A stretch of 10,385 nucleotides of DNA from contig NC_090625.1 of the NCBI RefSeq assembly GCF_004359215.1, forward strand, positions 1,814,001 to 1,824,385, given 5' to 3'. The notes under the pieces are model-generated. The model made no database searches and was not told the origin of the DNA. It saw only the letters and a list, made by a program, of their open reading frames with translations. The position numbers and the translations under genes were made by a program. This document shows, in pieces, positions 1-7,872 of the stretch (positions within the stretch are counted from its first letter, which is position 1; each line of letters starts with the position of its first letter). The DNA is from Bremia lactucae. Its lineage: Eukaryota; Oomycota; Peronosporomycetes; Peronosporales; Peronosporaceae.

Positions 1-1077
1 GACTATTTCGTGGATCTTTCCTTCCTTTAATTCGGCAAGGAACAGATCCCACGACATCTCCGGGAGATTTACTATCTCCTCGGCAGATTTAAAGACTTGC
101 CGGAGCACCTCAACTGAGGATGCCTCCGCAATTTCGTCTTTGACGGCCTCGAACACCTCGTTCGAAGGCCCGTCCTCTTCATTAGAGACTGATCCAAAGG
201 TCACTCGTTTAGACGTGCCTTTGATCGTCCTAATCTGTCGGGTACTCGTTTTTCGAGTTACCACGACCCTTTTCTGGGAAGCGGGTGCCGTTGCACTCCT
301 GGCTAACGCACCCCTTCCAACCGCACCAGGCTCTTGGCACTGTGCCGGTTTATGCGACGCATGACTTCTTGTCAGCTCGCCGTCTACTGCCACAGGCTCT
401 CGGCTCTGTGCAGGACATTCGGACGCATGACTACTTGTCATCGTCCTATTCACTACCTCAGTCTCCACGAGCTGGGTAGGAATTGGTGACGTTTGACATC
501 CCGTCAACGCACCCTCAACTGTGTTCGACACGACATCAGTTGCATAGGCCTCTCGCAGGAGCACATCCTTTCCGGTGTCCTGCGTAGAGTTCGCAACTGT
601 GCGTGTACGCCAGTCTATCCATGGTTGGTACTTTGCCAACCATGGCATGCCTAGGATGAGGTCATACGGACTCTCCATTCCTAGCACTGTGAACTTCTCT
701 TTACAAGAGAAGTCACTAAAGCTGAAGGCGAGTTCTACCTGAACTCCCTCAGACTTAACGAGCGCGCCGTTCGCTAAACGAACGGTCGCCTCTTCTCGCT
801 TGCCATCCTGGCAAAGCGACTCAAACATCGCCGGTCTCTTTCTTAGAGCCGCGAGTTTCACAAAATTTTGTGATGCACCCGAATCCACTAGGAGGGTCAT
901 CACCTGGTCATAGCCTCTTACATGAGCGCTATAGACCAGCAGGGTTGAGGTCCGAAATTTCGAGACCTCAGGGACTATGCTACCCATTTGTTCCACAACT
1001 CTGAACTTAGGGGTAGCTTCAGAGTCCGCGTCAGTAGGGCATCCCGCCCCTACTGCGCTCCTGCATTTCCCGACCCC
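1..1077 (-). CDS. pol of gypsy element, copy 1: aspartic protease and protease-RT linker (partial)
   Basis: This is the start of a Ty3/gypsy Pol polyprotein, open without a stop from 1077 to the left edge of the window, where it is cut. The retropepsin-type protease cleaves the Gag-Pol precursor inside the particle. Visible motifs are LLVDSGASQNFVKL (active-site DSG codons near 885-877) and the flap-side ILGMPWLAKYQPWIDW (near 657-610), in the expected order and spacing. A low-complexity linker follows, with three degenerate 22-residue repeats (about 504-304), then an acidic stretch ending in EMSWDLFLAELKEGKIHEIV. The reverse transcriptase would lie beyond base 1. The frame has no ATG near its start and lies -1 relative to gag; it opens after a TGA at 1080-1078, so expression as a Gag-Pol fusion by ribosomal frameshifting is inferred. 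Unlike copy 2, this stretch shows no internal damage. Confidence 0.88.
304..504 (-). repeat. 22-residue in-frame tandem repeat in pol linker (3 units, copy 1)
   Basis: Three units read TGCQTSPIPTQLVETEVV.., TSSHASECPAQSREPVAV.. and TRSHASHKPAQCQEPGAV.., sharing S-x-x-P-x-Q-x-x-E-x-x-x-V at constant spacing (about 504-439, 438-373, 372-304). They lie between protease and reverse transcriptase. Copy 2 has four units at about 5389-5126. Confidence 0.65.
1032..1071 (-). promoter_or_regulatory. -1 ribosomal frameshift signal at the gag-pol overlap
   Basis: On the minus strand the heptamer G-GGA-AAT (1071-1065) sits in the gag frame exactly as X-XXY-YYZ requires. A -1 slip gives GGG-AAA in the pol frame. 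After a 9-base spacer comes a perfect 8-bp stem, CAGTAGGG (1055-1048) with CCCTACTG (1039-1032), around an 8-base loop. The gag TAG (1052-1050) lies inside the 5' arm, and the last upstream stop in the pol frame is at 1080-1078, so the slip must happen within these 28 bases. Heptamer, spacer, stem and frame all agree. Function is inferred; I could not establish a pseudoknot. Confidence 0.78.
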
Positions 1078-1363
1078 TCAGTGGTCGATGCAGAACTCAT
1101 GCGTCTCGCACGCTGGTTCTTGCCATCGCCCTTTGGGAAGGGAGTCCTCTTGCTGGGCATCTTTGCCCCAGCAGGGACCCTGGCATAGCAGCGAGCCATC
1201 ATATGGCCGCGCTTGCCGCATTTATAACAGACCACGTCTGCATTGCCCAACTCCATAGGAGTGGCATCTGTCCTCTCGGCCGACGGCTTATACCAAGCTG
1301 TCGCCGAGGCACTATTGTAGGATAGCTCCTCAACTAAGGCAATTTGGATAGCCTCTTCCATCG
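1050..1363 (-). CDS. gag of gypsy element, copy 1: C-terminal part with zinc knuckle (partial)
   Basis: This is the C-terminal part of the Gag nucleocapsid polyprotein, which packages the element RNA. Reading from the gap edge it begins with MEEAIQIALVEELSYNS, matching the end of the capsid region in copy 2 (MEKAVQIAL). It continues to one CCHC zinc knuckle, CYKCGKRGHMMARC (codons 1229-1188; spacing CX2CX4HX4C), then a basic tail rich in Lys and Arg (KMPSKRTPFPKGDGKNQRAR), as expected for RNA binding. It stops at TAG 1052-1050. The N-terminal part is lost in the assembly gap, so the ATG at 1361 is probably an internal methionine rather than the true start. The last 28 bases overlap the pol frame. 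Confidence 0.88.
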
Positions 1364-1463
1364 NNNNNNNNNNNNNNNNNNNNNNNNNNNNNNNNNNNNN
1401 NNNNNNNNNNNNNNNNNNNNNNNNNNNNNNNNNNNNNNNNNNNNNNNNNNNNNNNNNNNNNNN
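1364..1463. other. assembly gap (100 N)
   Basis: Exactly 100 undetermined bases, the conventional size for a scaffold gap of unknown length. The minus-strand gag on its left and the plus-strand integrase on its right need not be neighbours in the genome. Confidence 0.97.
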
Positions 1464-1589
1464 GAATGACCTTGAGCTTAGTCCCAGACACTATCTTGAT
1501 CTCCCGGTAAAATCTTGTGAACGCGCTCATGACTTCACTTATCTTTCGCAACGGATAAACCGTCACGACCGACTCATATCATGACGAAG
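1464..1589. other. unassigned segment between gap and integrase fragment
   Basis: I recognise nothing here on either strand. A short minus-strand frame (1566 into the gap) reads MTVYPLRKISEVMSAFTRFY and onward, but it runs into N and resembles neither the gag seen in copy 2 nor any motif I know. The plus strand is interrupted by stops. It may be the left flank of the integrase fragment. Confidence 0.4.
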
Positions 1590-2054
1590 CTCACAACGAA
1601 ATGAAAAACAGATCTGGCAGTACGCACAAAGCGTACTGAAAAAGACAAAACAAATGAGTCAGCAGAAGAATTTCTGCTAACTCGAGAATCAATTATCCGT
1701 TTCGTTCAGGATTCCATTGCTAACGCAGTGGACCGACAGAAACGGAATGCAGACAAACATGGAAGAGCAAATGTTCATTCATTCAAAATTAATGATCTAG
1801 TGCTACTCTCTACGGTAAACTTACCTAAGCGTTTAGTCACTAATGTGGGTAGCAGGAAACTACTACCCAAGTTCATTGGGCCTTTCCGTGCACTGCATCG
1901 CAGAGGCAATGTGTACACAATAGAATTGCAACGTACGATGCGAACGCATCCTACATTTTACGTTGGTCGGCTCCGCCCGTTCCATCAGTACGCGGATTCT
2001 TCCGAAGACGGATCTAACCACCCCTTTTCAAGAATCCCTAAAAGATTCTTGTGA
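1590..2054 (+). pseudogene. gypsy integrase C-terminal domain with GPY/F motif (copy A)
   Basis: This is the C-terminal end of a gypsy integrase, which joins the cDNA copy to host DNA. The main frame is open from 1605 to a TGA at 2052-2054 and includes EEFLLTRESIIRFVQDSIAN, then DRQKRNADKHGRANVHSFKI, then LVLLSTVNLPK, and the GPY/F module KLLPKFIGPFRALHRRGNVY followed by MRTHPTFYVGRLRPFHQY. A frameshift near 1640-1660 is evident, because the preceding residues KQIWQYAQSV read in another frame. The zinc-binding HHCC and catalytic D,D-35-E domains are absent; they would lie upstream, where the gap and unassigned DNA occur. A GTG at 1728 is not a real start, as the frame is open well before it. 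The linker and chromodomain follow downstream after a frame change. Confidence 0.85.
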
Positions 2055-2567
2055 TCGCAAACCAGATTCTCATGTTGAACCTGGAGTTCTCATACCGGTT
2101 CCGAATATCCTCGGAACTGCGATGAGCTGACGACAGCTCATCGCGAACAGCGTGATATTCCGTTCGTACTCCAACATGGAGTACGCACTCTTCGAACGGT
2201 CTTCCAACCGCTCGATATGGTGAGCCTGCACCGTCTGCTCCAACGAGCGACGCTTGCCGCGCTCGTGGTCAAGTCCCTCTTCCAAAACATGGAGAAAGTG
2301 ATCGATTTTGTCGATCCTTGACATTAGATCCGACACACGGTTCGGATCTAATTTTCCCTCCTCCACCACAACCATTGGTGGATTCTCACGGTGGTCAATG
2401 TTTTCTTGTGGAACGTATCCAGAACCACCGTGATGTGTAGGGGCAGCGAACGAGTTATCTTGTTCGCTGGCGTGGTTATCCACCTCCACATGACAGCTGG
2501 GAGCCTCGTTCCCTCCTGGTTGCTGACATAGAGGGCGTCGTCCGTCAGTATGACGAGACCCATTCGA
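1671..2567 (+). repeat. long inverted repeat, left arm (copy A integrase-chromodomain)
   Basis: Bases 1671-2567 match the reverse complement of about 9478-10385 with scattered substitutions and small indels, for example an extra AT in the copy B counterpart of 2105. The two arms are about 6.9 kb apart in opposite orientation. The match ends at the chromodomain C-terminus on the inner side. On the outer side, copy B is cut by the window edge. Confidence 0.85.
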
Positions 2568-2575
2568 TTATTTAG
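2055..2575 (+). pseudogene. pol C-terminal linker and chromodomain (copy A)
   Basis: This continues the integrase of copy A in a shifted frame. From about 2175 the frame shared with the chromodomain is open and carries the proline-rich linker end PPPPQPLVDSHGGQ, followed by the chromodomain: FLVERIQNHRDV, a TAG stop at 2438-2440, then GQRTSYLVRWRGYPPPHDSW, EPRSLLVADIE and VVRQYDETHS. Chromodomains at the integrase C-terminus steer chromovirus integration towards marked chromatin. In copy B the codon at the TAG position is AAG (Lys), so a single A-to-T change explains this break. The fold core (YLVRWRGY...SWEP) is otherwise intact. At least one more frame change lies between 2054 and 2175. The next in-frame stop is TAG 2573-2575, beyond which copies A and B no longer match. 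Confidence 0.83.
2070..2489 (-). other. possible antisense ORF with coiled-coil character opposite the pol linker and chromodomain (copy A)
   Basis: Opposite the integrase-chromodomain linker an open frame of 139 codons (2489-2070) encodes a strongly heptad-like, charged helix (RVSDLMSRIDKIDHFLHVLE, then RSLEQTVQAHHIERLEDRSK). In copy B the equivalent plus-strand frame (9423-9815) is also open, through the chromodomain antisense and RVSDLMSRIDIIDHFLH, and directly follows the antisense ORF at 8403-9404. The sense strand is certainly coding for chromodomain here, so this frame may be a shadow; persistence in two diverged copies is why I list it. Confidence 0.25.
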
Positions 2576-3061
2576 AAATTCCACCCACTCTCGGCAGCCT
2601 ATCCCGCTTCCATTCAGTCGCAGGCGTTGAGCGTTGCTGAACGAAGGATCGGGGATCTTGAAATTTAAGTCTCGCGACTACCGGATCGCCACGATGTTCG
2701 TTCGAGGGATCGCCAGTTATATAGGCGAAACTTTCGGCTGGGCCTTTTGGAGAAGTTGATGCTGAGAGATTCGCGTTACGCGCGCGATATCCATTTTTCT
2801 CCAAGCCTATATCGCGGGGGGGGGGGTCATTCGGTTTTCACCTTCCCCGTCTCCTTCACTCGATCGACGCTTGACTCACAGTCGGCGTTACCATTGGTCT
2901 CTTTAGACGAATTGAGGTATGTGATTTCTTCTGGATCTACATACCGTGCGACCCACGTAAAAGACGGGTTGCGTCTTTATATACGTCGGGAGTGCGAGCC
3001 TAAAATTAAGGTCTCGAGCCTCCTCGATCGCCGTAAACGGCCCGGTGAAACGCGGCAATAA
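2576..3061 (+). pseudogene. unusual C-terminal extension in frame with the copy A chromodomain
   Basis: The chromodomain frame continues past the TAG at 2573-2575 with one more stop (TAA near 2671) and is then open to TAA 3059-3061. Recognisable stretches are QALSVAERRIGDLEI, RYARDIHFSPSLYRG, RSTLDSQSALPLVSLDELRY and YIRRECEPKIKVSSLLDRRK. I do not recognise a domain. The composition is basic and soluble, with no membrane segment. Copy B lacks this segment: there pol stops 12 residues after the QYDETHP motif. Either the extension belongs to a different pol subfamily, or unrelated DNA happens to be open in this frame. A run of 11 G (2816-2826) encodes consecutive glycines and is a likely site of length error. 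No polypurine tract or LTR start is evident just downstream. Confidence 0.4.
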
Positions 3062-3657
3062 TTTCGTAGTACCTATAAGTAGTACACAAACTGCATTTTT
3101 AGGTAGGGTAGCAGTACTTGATAGTACTTCTCTCCCACTTTAAGCGGTATTGTTTTTGCGATCATTTTGGTCCGCGTTTTGTTTTTGCTTGTCCTGTGCG
3201 CTTGCCATCGCGTCACGGACTTTTCGTGTGGTAACAATCGCTCATTCACAAAGAGTTGAGCCTCGCTCACGCTTCTTGCATCAAACCCTCCCATGATGCC
3301 GCCGCGAGGTCGTTCATAGGACGTAGTTGTTAATAACGAAACATCGTTATTGTTTAAAAGCACAGGCATTTGTTGCCATTACTCCATAACGACCACTGCT
3401 AAACCGGCAGGGTCCCTAGGGCAAGTTTCCGTCGTTAACATGACACTCTCACGGGACATCATCATGTTGACAAAACTATGTCCCTCTGTCGCACCGAGCG
3501 TAGTGAGGGCCCTCCCCCACTAAGACTCGGGCTGCGCACAAACGAGACTGGCGTCCGAGGATGGCGCAGTCCATTTTTATATAATGGTGTCTCACCTGTA
3601 CTGGTTCGTAAATGTTGCTGTCTCCATGTTGTGAGCCATGAGAGATATTCGGATTTT
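3062..3657. other. unassigned region between two retroelement fragments
   Basis: I find no known protein motif. A minus-strand frame of 98 codons (3369-3073; part reads SVSEAQLFVNERLLPHEKSV) and another at 3707-3462 that begins inside the RNase H remnant are open, but nothing identifies them as genes. A hairpin AATAACGA/TCGTTATT lies near 3334-3353. The sequence TGTTGCCATTACTCC near 3371 could be an LTR edge, but I found no partner end. The segment may be flank or the remnant of another insertion. Confidence 0.35.
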
Positions 3658-4672
3658 TTGCATGAGCGCGCTGCCGATTGCAAAATTACTTGCATCGCAG
3701 ACGACACTAAAGGGCTTATCCGCGTCTGGCAATGCCAAGACCGGTGCCTCTACAAGAGATTGCTTCACTGGTGAGAACGCATCATCTTGTTCTTTCAACC
3801 AAACCCATTCTGCGTCTTTTTTAAGGAGGTCAGATAATGATTTAGTTTGCTCAGCATAATTCTTGCAATATTTAAGCAAGTAATTAGCAGGCCCAAGGAA
3901 TTGGCACAAATCCTTCACATGTCGTGGAATTGGCCATTCTTTTACCGATTTTACCTTGTCTGGGTCTGCTCGTACACCATATGTACCTTCGATGCAGCCC
4001 AGCACAGGTATCTCGGAGACTCCTATGACGCACTTTAAAAGTTCCGTTCAATGGGGGGGCCTCCAGAGTCTGTAACACAGCGTCTAAATGACGCTTGTGC
4101 GACTCATTTTCGCTCCCCGCCCTCGGCCCTACAATGCACAAATACATCGTCGAAGTAGTCGGTGCGTAGGCACGGTGCTGACGCATCACGTAAGCCACCA
4201 CTCGGTTGAATGTCGCCGGTGCGTTTTTTTAACCTTAGGCCTTGACAAGCAACTTTTAAAGCATACCACTTGGGGTGTTCACTGCCATTTTGGCTTCATC
4301 GGACTCTTATGAGTACCTGATAGTAGCCATCTTTTAATATAACGCGGAAAAGATAGTTGACTTTCCCATGGCGTTCAACAAAACATCGTTCCGCGGGATT
4401 GGCGATATGGTCGCCGTGTTCAGCTTATTGTAATCATGAACCACGCGCCATCCACCTGTGGCTTTTCGCACACAAAAGGTCGGGCTGCAGTGAGACGATT
4501 TGCTCCCACGCACATGTCCCGCCTTGGCTCGCTTGTCGAAGAACTCATCGACATAATCGACTTGTTCTTTCGGCAACGGCCATTGCCTGGTCACACAATA
4601 CTTGGTGCCAGGTTCAAGGTCAATTTCGTGGCCGATGCCCCTATCTGCTAATACGCGGCTCGGCACTTATTC
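3658..4672 (-). pseudogene. gypsy reverse transcriptase and start of RNase H (copy 2)
   Basis: This is the polymerase part of copy 2, which copies element RNA into cDNA. The N-terminal fingers are open from 4666: HEIDLEPGTKYCVTRQWPLP, then SPTFCVRKATGGWRVVHDYN and PIPRNDVLLNAMGKSTIFSA, to a TAA at 4336-4334. After several frame changes come NAPATFNRVVAYVM, the catalytic YFDD (codons 4157-4146) followed by VFVH, and then a long open piece from 4005: VLGCIEGTYGVRADPDKVKS-type thumb/connection sequence, NYLLKYCKNYAEQTKSLSDL, and the RNase H start FSVVCDASNFAIGSALMQ with its first catalytic Asp. Homology stops abruptly near 3658; the rest of RNase H, all of integrase and the 3' LTR are missing. 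Multiple frameshifts and stops make it non-functional, although the YFDD residues are unchanged. Confidence 0.88.
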
Positions 4673-5925
4673 TGGGATCACATCGCGATGTTTTCACAGA
4701 ACCTCAAAGAACGAACTGTCTCTTAAGGCACCCCAACCTTGAGCATCAAACCATTTCTTTTTGTCCGTTTCTAGGACGCTCTCGTACATTGTGGATGGCG
4801 GGTAACAGTCCACCAATTCCCTTCTGGGACTGGTGTGACTATTTCGTGGATATCTCCTTCCTTTATTCGGCTAGGAACAGATCCCGCGACATCTCCAGGA
4901 GTTTTACTATCTCCTCAGCAGATTTCAACGTGTGCTGGAGCACCTCAACAGAAGATGCCTCCGCTATTTTGTCTTTGAAGGCCTCGAACACCTCGTTCGA
5001 AGGCCCGTCCTCTTCAATTGGGACCGATCCAAAGGTCTCTCGTTGAGACATGCCTTTGCTCGTCCTAATCTGACGGGTACTCGTTTTTCGAGAAACCTCG
5101 ACCTTTGACTGGGAAGCGGGTGTTATTGCTCTCTCCTTCCAACCGCACCAGGCTCTAGGCACTTCGCCGGTTCATGCGACGCTTGATTTCCTGTCAGCTC
5201 GCCGTCTACTGCTACAGGCTTTCGGCTCTGTGTAGGAAAATCCGACGCATGGCTACTTGTCATCGTCCTTTTCACTACACCAGTCTCTCCGAGCTGGGTA
5301 GGACTTTGTGTCACCCGGCTTCCGTCGGTACACTCTTTTACACCAGTATCTCCGAGCTGGGAAGGAATTGGTGACGTTTGACATCCCGTCCACGCACCCT
5401 CAACTATGTTCGACACGACATCAGCTGCATATGCCTCTCGCAGTAGCACATCCTTTCCGGTGTCCTGCGTAAGTTTGCAACTGTGCGTATACGCCAGTCT
5501 ATCCATGGTTGGTGTTTTGCCGAGGTCATACGGACTTTCCATACCTAGCACTGTGAACTTCTCTCTACAGGAGAAGTCACTAAAAGTGAAGGCGAAATCA
5601 GCCTGAAATCTCTCAGACTTGACGAGCGCGCCGTTCGTTAAAGGAATGGTCATCTCGTCTCGCTTGCCATCCTGGCAAAGCGACACAAACACCGCCGGTC
5701 TCTGTTATAAAGGCGCGAGTTTCACAGAATTTGTGATGCACCCCGAATCTACGAAAAGGGTCATCACCTGGTCATAGCCTCGTACTCGAGCGCCATAGAC
5801 CAGTAATGTCAAGAACCGCAATTTCGAGACCTCAGGGACTATGTTACCCATTTGTTCGATAATTCTGATCTTTAAGGTAGCTTCAGAGACCGGGTCAGTA
5901 GGTCATCCCGGCCTTACTGCGTTCC
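4673..5925 (-). pseudogene. pol protease and protease-RT linker (copy 2)
   Basis: This is the protease and linker of copy 2, parallel to 1-1077 and closely similar to it. Damage relative to copy 1: an insertion and a compensating loss after DSG change the active-site neighbourhood to VDSGCITNSVKL. A 20-bp deletion near 5521 removes the ILGMPWL region and shifts the frame. In the lead-in to RT, TGA at 4696-4694 and TAA at 4669-4667 interrupt an otherwise open frame containing ESVLETDKKKWFDAQGWGAL and FFEVL. The 22-residue repeat tract has four units here (about 5389-5126) against three in copy 1. The acidic segment GPSNEVFEAFKDKIAEASSV is conserved between the copies. A frame spanning 5692-5123 is an in-phase remnant with no real start. 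The region is clearly a pseudogene. Confidence 0.85.
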
Positions 5926-6230
5926 TGCCTTTTCCGAACCTTAGTGGTTGGTGCAGAACTCACGCGTCTTGCACGTTGATTCTTGCCATCACCCTTCGGG
6001 TAGGGAGTCCTCTTGCTGGGCATCTTTGCCCCAGTAGGGACCCTGGCATAGCAATGAACCATCATATGGCCGAGGTTGCCGCATTTAAAGCAGACAATGC
6101 ATTGCCCAACTCTTTGGGAGTAGCCTCTGACATCTGACCTCTCGGCCGATAGTTTATACCAATCTGTCGCCGAGGTACACTTGTAGAATTGCTCCTCAAT
6201 AAGGCAATTTGGACTGCCTTTTCCATCGTC
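4837..6230 (-). repeat. direct repeat of the gag-pol segment at 1-1361
   Basis: The segment aligns along its whole length with 1-1361 in the same orientation. Main differences are one extra 22-residue repeat unit, a 20-bp deletion near 5521 and many small changes. The two copies are separate members of one gypsy family; copy 1 is far better preserved. Confidence 0.85.
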
Positions 6231-6990
6231 GACGGCACCTTTCTAAAAAAGGCCTGTCGCGGTGGGCTGTGCCGTAGTCCACTCATAAACTTGGGCATCT
6301 CAATGGGCTCTAAATCGGATCTAGGGTAATGGATGCCGACAGCGAGCGCATCTCCTGCACATACTCTTGCAGTGATCACTTCGCCTGACGCAGCCCAAAT
6401 AAGCGCGCCTGAAGCAACAATTCGTTGTTCGGCGGCTGGTACATGGGGGAAATTTTTCTCAAAGATTTCCTAAGTTAAGAAAGCCTTTTCGTCTGCCGTA
6501 AGCGACGAGTGAGCCCACTCTGAGGCCTTACCGTGCAGATGCGAAATGGCGAGCGACACCCTCCGGCTATCGTCCCCGTTGAGCTACGCCACACCGCATT
6601 GCTCCACGGCTAATTTTTTAGTCAGTGGACAATCTTGTGCGCTGAAGTTCCATCGAACTTGGGCAGCTCCATCCGAATGGGCTTCAGCTGATGCGGTCGG
6701 GCGGAGAGCATCTCAACAATAATATTGAGAGCCTCGCTCCGAGAATGCTCTCGCCTAAGCTCATCCTGAGTCTAAGTGACGGACTCCGCCGCAGCATGGC
6801 TTTGTGCCTCGGACGCGACCCTTCGAAGTCCGAGCACGAACGCCTCAAACTAAGCATCATGTTGCTCAGAAGGACTGCTCAAGAGCCTGGCCAGGGCTTG
6901 TTCACCAAGTCCCTGCGCCAAGTGCTCTGCCACCTCCCGAGGATGCTCGGAGAGGTGGGGGAAATCAGCCCAACCGATATTGAGGCTCAT
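5895..6990 (-). pseudogene. gag of gypsy element, copy 2
   Basis: This is the nearly full-length Gag of copy 2. The likely start is ATG 6990-6988 (MSLNIGWADFPHLSEHPREV), about 35 bases after the primer binding site. In the same frame TAG interrupts at 6852-6850 and 6774-6772. An N-terminal region with charged helical character (QDELRREHSRSEALNIIVEM) leads to LKPIRMELPKFDGTSA. A frameshift follows, then the capsid core: EQCGVA, LNGDDSRRVSLAISHLHGKA, SEWAHSSLTADEKAFLT, later MPKFMSGLRHSPPRQAFFRK and MEKAVQIAL. The CCHC knuckle CFKCGNLGHMMVHC (about 6099-6058) keeps all metal ligands, but a 1-base loss just before it shifts the frame. Gag ends at TGA 5897-5895. The frameshift heptamer of copy 1 is not preserved: the matching bases near 5936-5929 read CGGAAAAG, and the stem is imperfect. 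Confidence 0.85.
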
Positions 6991-7026
6991 CCCCACGCAC
7001 ACGCTTATTGACGCGGGTCGTGGGAA

Positions 7027-7044
7027 GGATTACAAGTGCTACCA
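7027..7044 (-). other. primer binding site of copy 2
   Basis: Two bases after the LTR-2 end (TTACA, 7051-7047; spacer CT), the minus strand reads TGGTAGCACTTGTAATCC. The initial TGG is what the 3' CCA of a tRNA primer requires, and the position just inside the 5' LTR is canonical. It is not the initiator-Met type PBS (TGGTATCA). I cannot name the tRNA without the genome's tRNA set. Confidence 0.62.
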
Positions 7045-7046
7045 AG

Positions 7047-7538
7047 TGTAAGCGGGCCCATCTTAATGCGGCCACACTCTACTTAAACACACACCCTGGC
7101 ACAGCGAGAAAGCGGTATAACCGTCTTCTCTCACGTGCAGTGAGGTACGCCTAAACGACCTCACCCAACGAACTAGAAGCCTTGATTTTAAGTGACGTCA
7201 CGGAAGCGGTAATCCGGCTCCACGTGCGCACTTGTGAACTAGGAGTAGTTTTCAGACTGATTTATGTTGAATCGTATTAATATTGAATGCCATATCTGTA
7301 GATATGGACGGATATGTATTGCGAGCGAATTATTCTAATACCTCGTATCTTGATCACACTAGCCGTTATCCCTTCCGATGTGAATGCACCTATGTGCATC
7401 ACATACACAAGAGTGGGTCACAATGTGAACCACACCCAAGTGGTGGGTCTAATAACTTCACTTAAGTATTGACCATCCCCTTAAGTACACAAATTGTACT
7501 TACGGGGATGTAACGTAGGGCAACTCTAGCCCGTTACA
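7047..7538 (-). repeat. LTR-2: 5' LTR of copy 2 (492 bp)
   Basis: On the minus strand this runs from TGTAACGGGC (7538) to GCTTACA (7047), with a TGTAA/TTACA terminal inverted repeat. It directly precedes the PBS and the gag start, which fixes its polarity as the 5' LTR. Its outer end folds: TGTAACG (7509-7515) pairs with CGTTACA (7532-7538). Next to it CATCCCC-T-TAAGTACA (7474-7489) faces TGTACTTA-C-GGGGATG (7495-7510) with a single mismatch. Smaller hairpins include CCATATC/GATATGG (7290-7307) and ATGCAC/GTGCAT (7384-7399). No matching 3' LTR is present in the window. Bases just outside 7538 are not polypurine, as expected for an upstream flank. Confidence 0.68.
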
Positions 7539-7872
7539 ACATCGGAGCAACAACCACTGTTTATAAAAAAATCATTTACACGAGAGCAGCTCTAAATTTA
7601 TTACATGATAGCTCTTTTTTGTCTTTGCAAAGTTGGTGACAAGTTCTTTCAGTACCTATAATTATATGCATCTGATGAAAATTCCCCCGAGATTGCTATA
7701 GATCAAAACTCATTGTGAGTTCGTTACACATTTTTACGGGCCCACAGCAAAATATGGAGTACAAAGAGCTACTATGAAGTCCTAAATTGTGCTTACTTTT
7801 AACGCATAAAGTATGACGCATTACCCAAAATTGGGATTATGGTTGCTTCGGAAATATCAGCCTTAAAAAGTT
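7539..7872. other. AT-rich spacer between two LTRs
   Basis: About 334 bases without a convincing ORF or coding motif. It lies beyond the outer ends of both LTRs, so it should be flanking DNA of one or both insertions. It contains one isolated CGTTACA (7722-7728), the heptamer that forms the LTR ends here, next to a small hairpin AACTCA/TGAGTT, so an older LTR fragment may be hidden in it. Perfect hairpins are sparser than in the neighbouring LTRs. Confidence 0.5.

Noticed and set aside
977..1258. Plus-strand ORF opposite gag and the frameshift region, and its counterpart at 5841-6137
   Set aside because: Both are antisense to the zinc knuckle and Gag tail. Their similarity to each other follows from the repeat.
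1330..1566. Minus-strand ORF running through the N gap
   Set aside because: It is open only because N codons cannot be stops; nothing supports continuity across the gap.
2816..2826. Run of 11 G as a regulatory or G-quadruplex element
   Set aside because: A single homopolymer is more likely slippage or a length error; no clear set of separate G tracts surrounds it.
4357..5046. 229-codon plus-strand ORF
   Set aside because: It lies opposite clear reverse transcriptase and linker sequence on the minus strand, and its translation has no family resemblance. It is a shadow.
6691..7011. 106-codon plus-strand ORF
   Set aside because: It is the antisense of the Gag N-terminus of copy 2.
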